Assembly: GCA_017526725.1 (NCBI GenBank)
Contig: JAFXRA010000039.1
Location: 1-6,115 of the forward strand
DNA length: 6,115 nt
From: Candidatus Rifleibacteriota bacterium
GTDB taxonomy: Bacteria > Riflebacteria > Ozemobacteria > Ozemobacterales > Ozemobacteraceae
Reading direction: 5' to 3'
Shown: positions 6,070 to 6,115 of the stretch, one piece after another
How the letters are laid out: each line of letters starts with the position of its first letter
Numbering within the stretch: the stretch's first letter is position 1
Notes under the pieces: model-generated
What the model was told of the DNA's origin: nothing
Seen by the model: the letters and a program-made list of their open reading frames with translations, nothing else
Databases searched by the model: none
Translations under genes and position numbers: made by a program

Positions 6070-6115
6070 TTTACGACTCGCTGACCTCCTGTCGCTCGCT
6101 TGCACGCCGCCATCC

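Larger units (their letters stand above)
5740..6115. other. Gene-free region after clpX, rich in short inverted repeats
   Basis: No believable coding sequence is present. The stretch contains at least eight short inverted repeats and palindromes, among them TTGTTG/CAACAA (5763-5777), ATTAGAA/TTCTAAT (5795-5811), AGTCT/AGACT (5994-6005) and TTTTCGAAAA (6029-6038). GC content by hand count is about 59% in 5821-5890 and 64% in 6061-6115, against about 30-32% in 5761-5820 and 5941-6000. None of the hairpins just after the clpX stop has a proper T tract, so I cannot place a canonical clpX terminator. Confidence 0.7.

Noticed and set aside
5937..6113. 58-residue - strand open frame starting at the window edge
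   Set aside because: It reads through the ATCCCCC/hairpin repeat and AT-rich spacer, shows no domain, and no upstream sequence is available to support a start.
5740..6115. CRISPR array after clpX
   Set aside because: The repeats are short, differ from one another, and do not form equal repeats with regular spacers.

Overview
This is an AT-rich bacterial chromosome segment carrying core information-processing genes on the + strand. It holds dnaG (primase), rpoD (primary sigma factor), two tRNA genes and clpX, with one unrecognised, window-truncated gene on the - strand at the left edge. The low GC content and the dnaG-rpoD pair would suit Firmicutes. The tRNA bodies (Ile2-type CAU and Glu UUC) resemble the cyanobacterial/plastid lineage, so a non-photosynthetic relative of Cyanobacteria (Vampirovibrionia/Melainabacteria-like) is also plausible. 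This placement is inference from memory of families and is not firm.

Layout. Positions 1-864 (-) encode the N-terminal 288 residues of a membrane-anchored protein of unknown function that continues beyond the window. A divergent intergenic region (about 865-1096) holds a near-consensus sigma-70 promoter (TTGACA-N17-TATACT) driving dnaG, which starts at a TTG codon at 1097. dnaG and rpoD are 12 bases apart and probably co-transcribed. rpoD is followed by a strong Rho-independent terminator (4069-4112). A tRNA-Ile2(CAU)/tRNA-Glu(UUC) pair follows, 17 bases apart and probably one transcript, closed by a second hairpin terminator with tracts on both sides. clpX follows with its own promoter and Shine-Dalgarno site; no clpP is beside it in this window. 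The last 376 bases (5740-6115) have no believable gene. They hold a succession of short perfect inverted repeats with two GC-rich patches (about 59% and 64% by hand count) in an AT-rich background, which looks like interspersed repeat material or a structured non-coding element.

Functionally the genes are housekeeping: primer synthesis, promoter recognition by the main RNA polymerase holoenzyme, translation of AUA and Glu codons, and ATP-dependent unfolding for ClpP. I see no convincing new multi-gene system. The items most worth a second look are the hairpin/repeat region after clpX, the unknown membrane-anchored protein at the left edge, an Asn in place of the usual His in the ClpX RKH loop, and an Ile in place of Thr in the promoter-melting region of RpoD.
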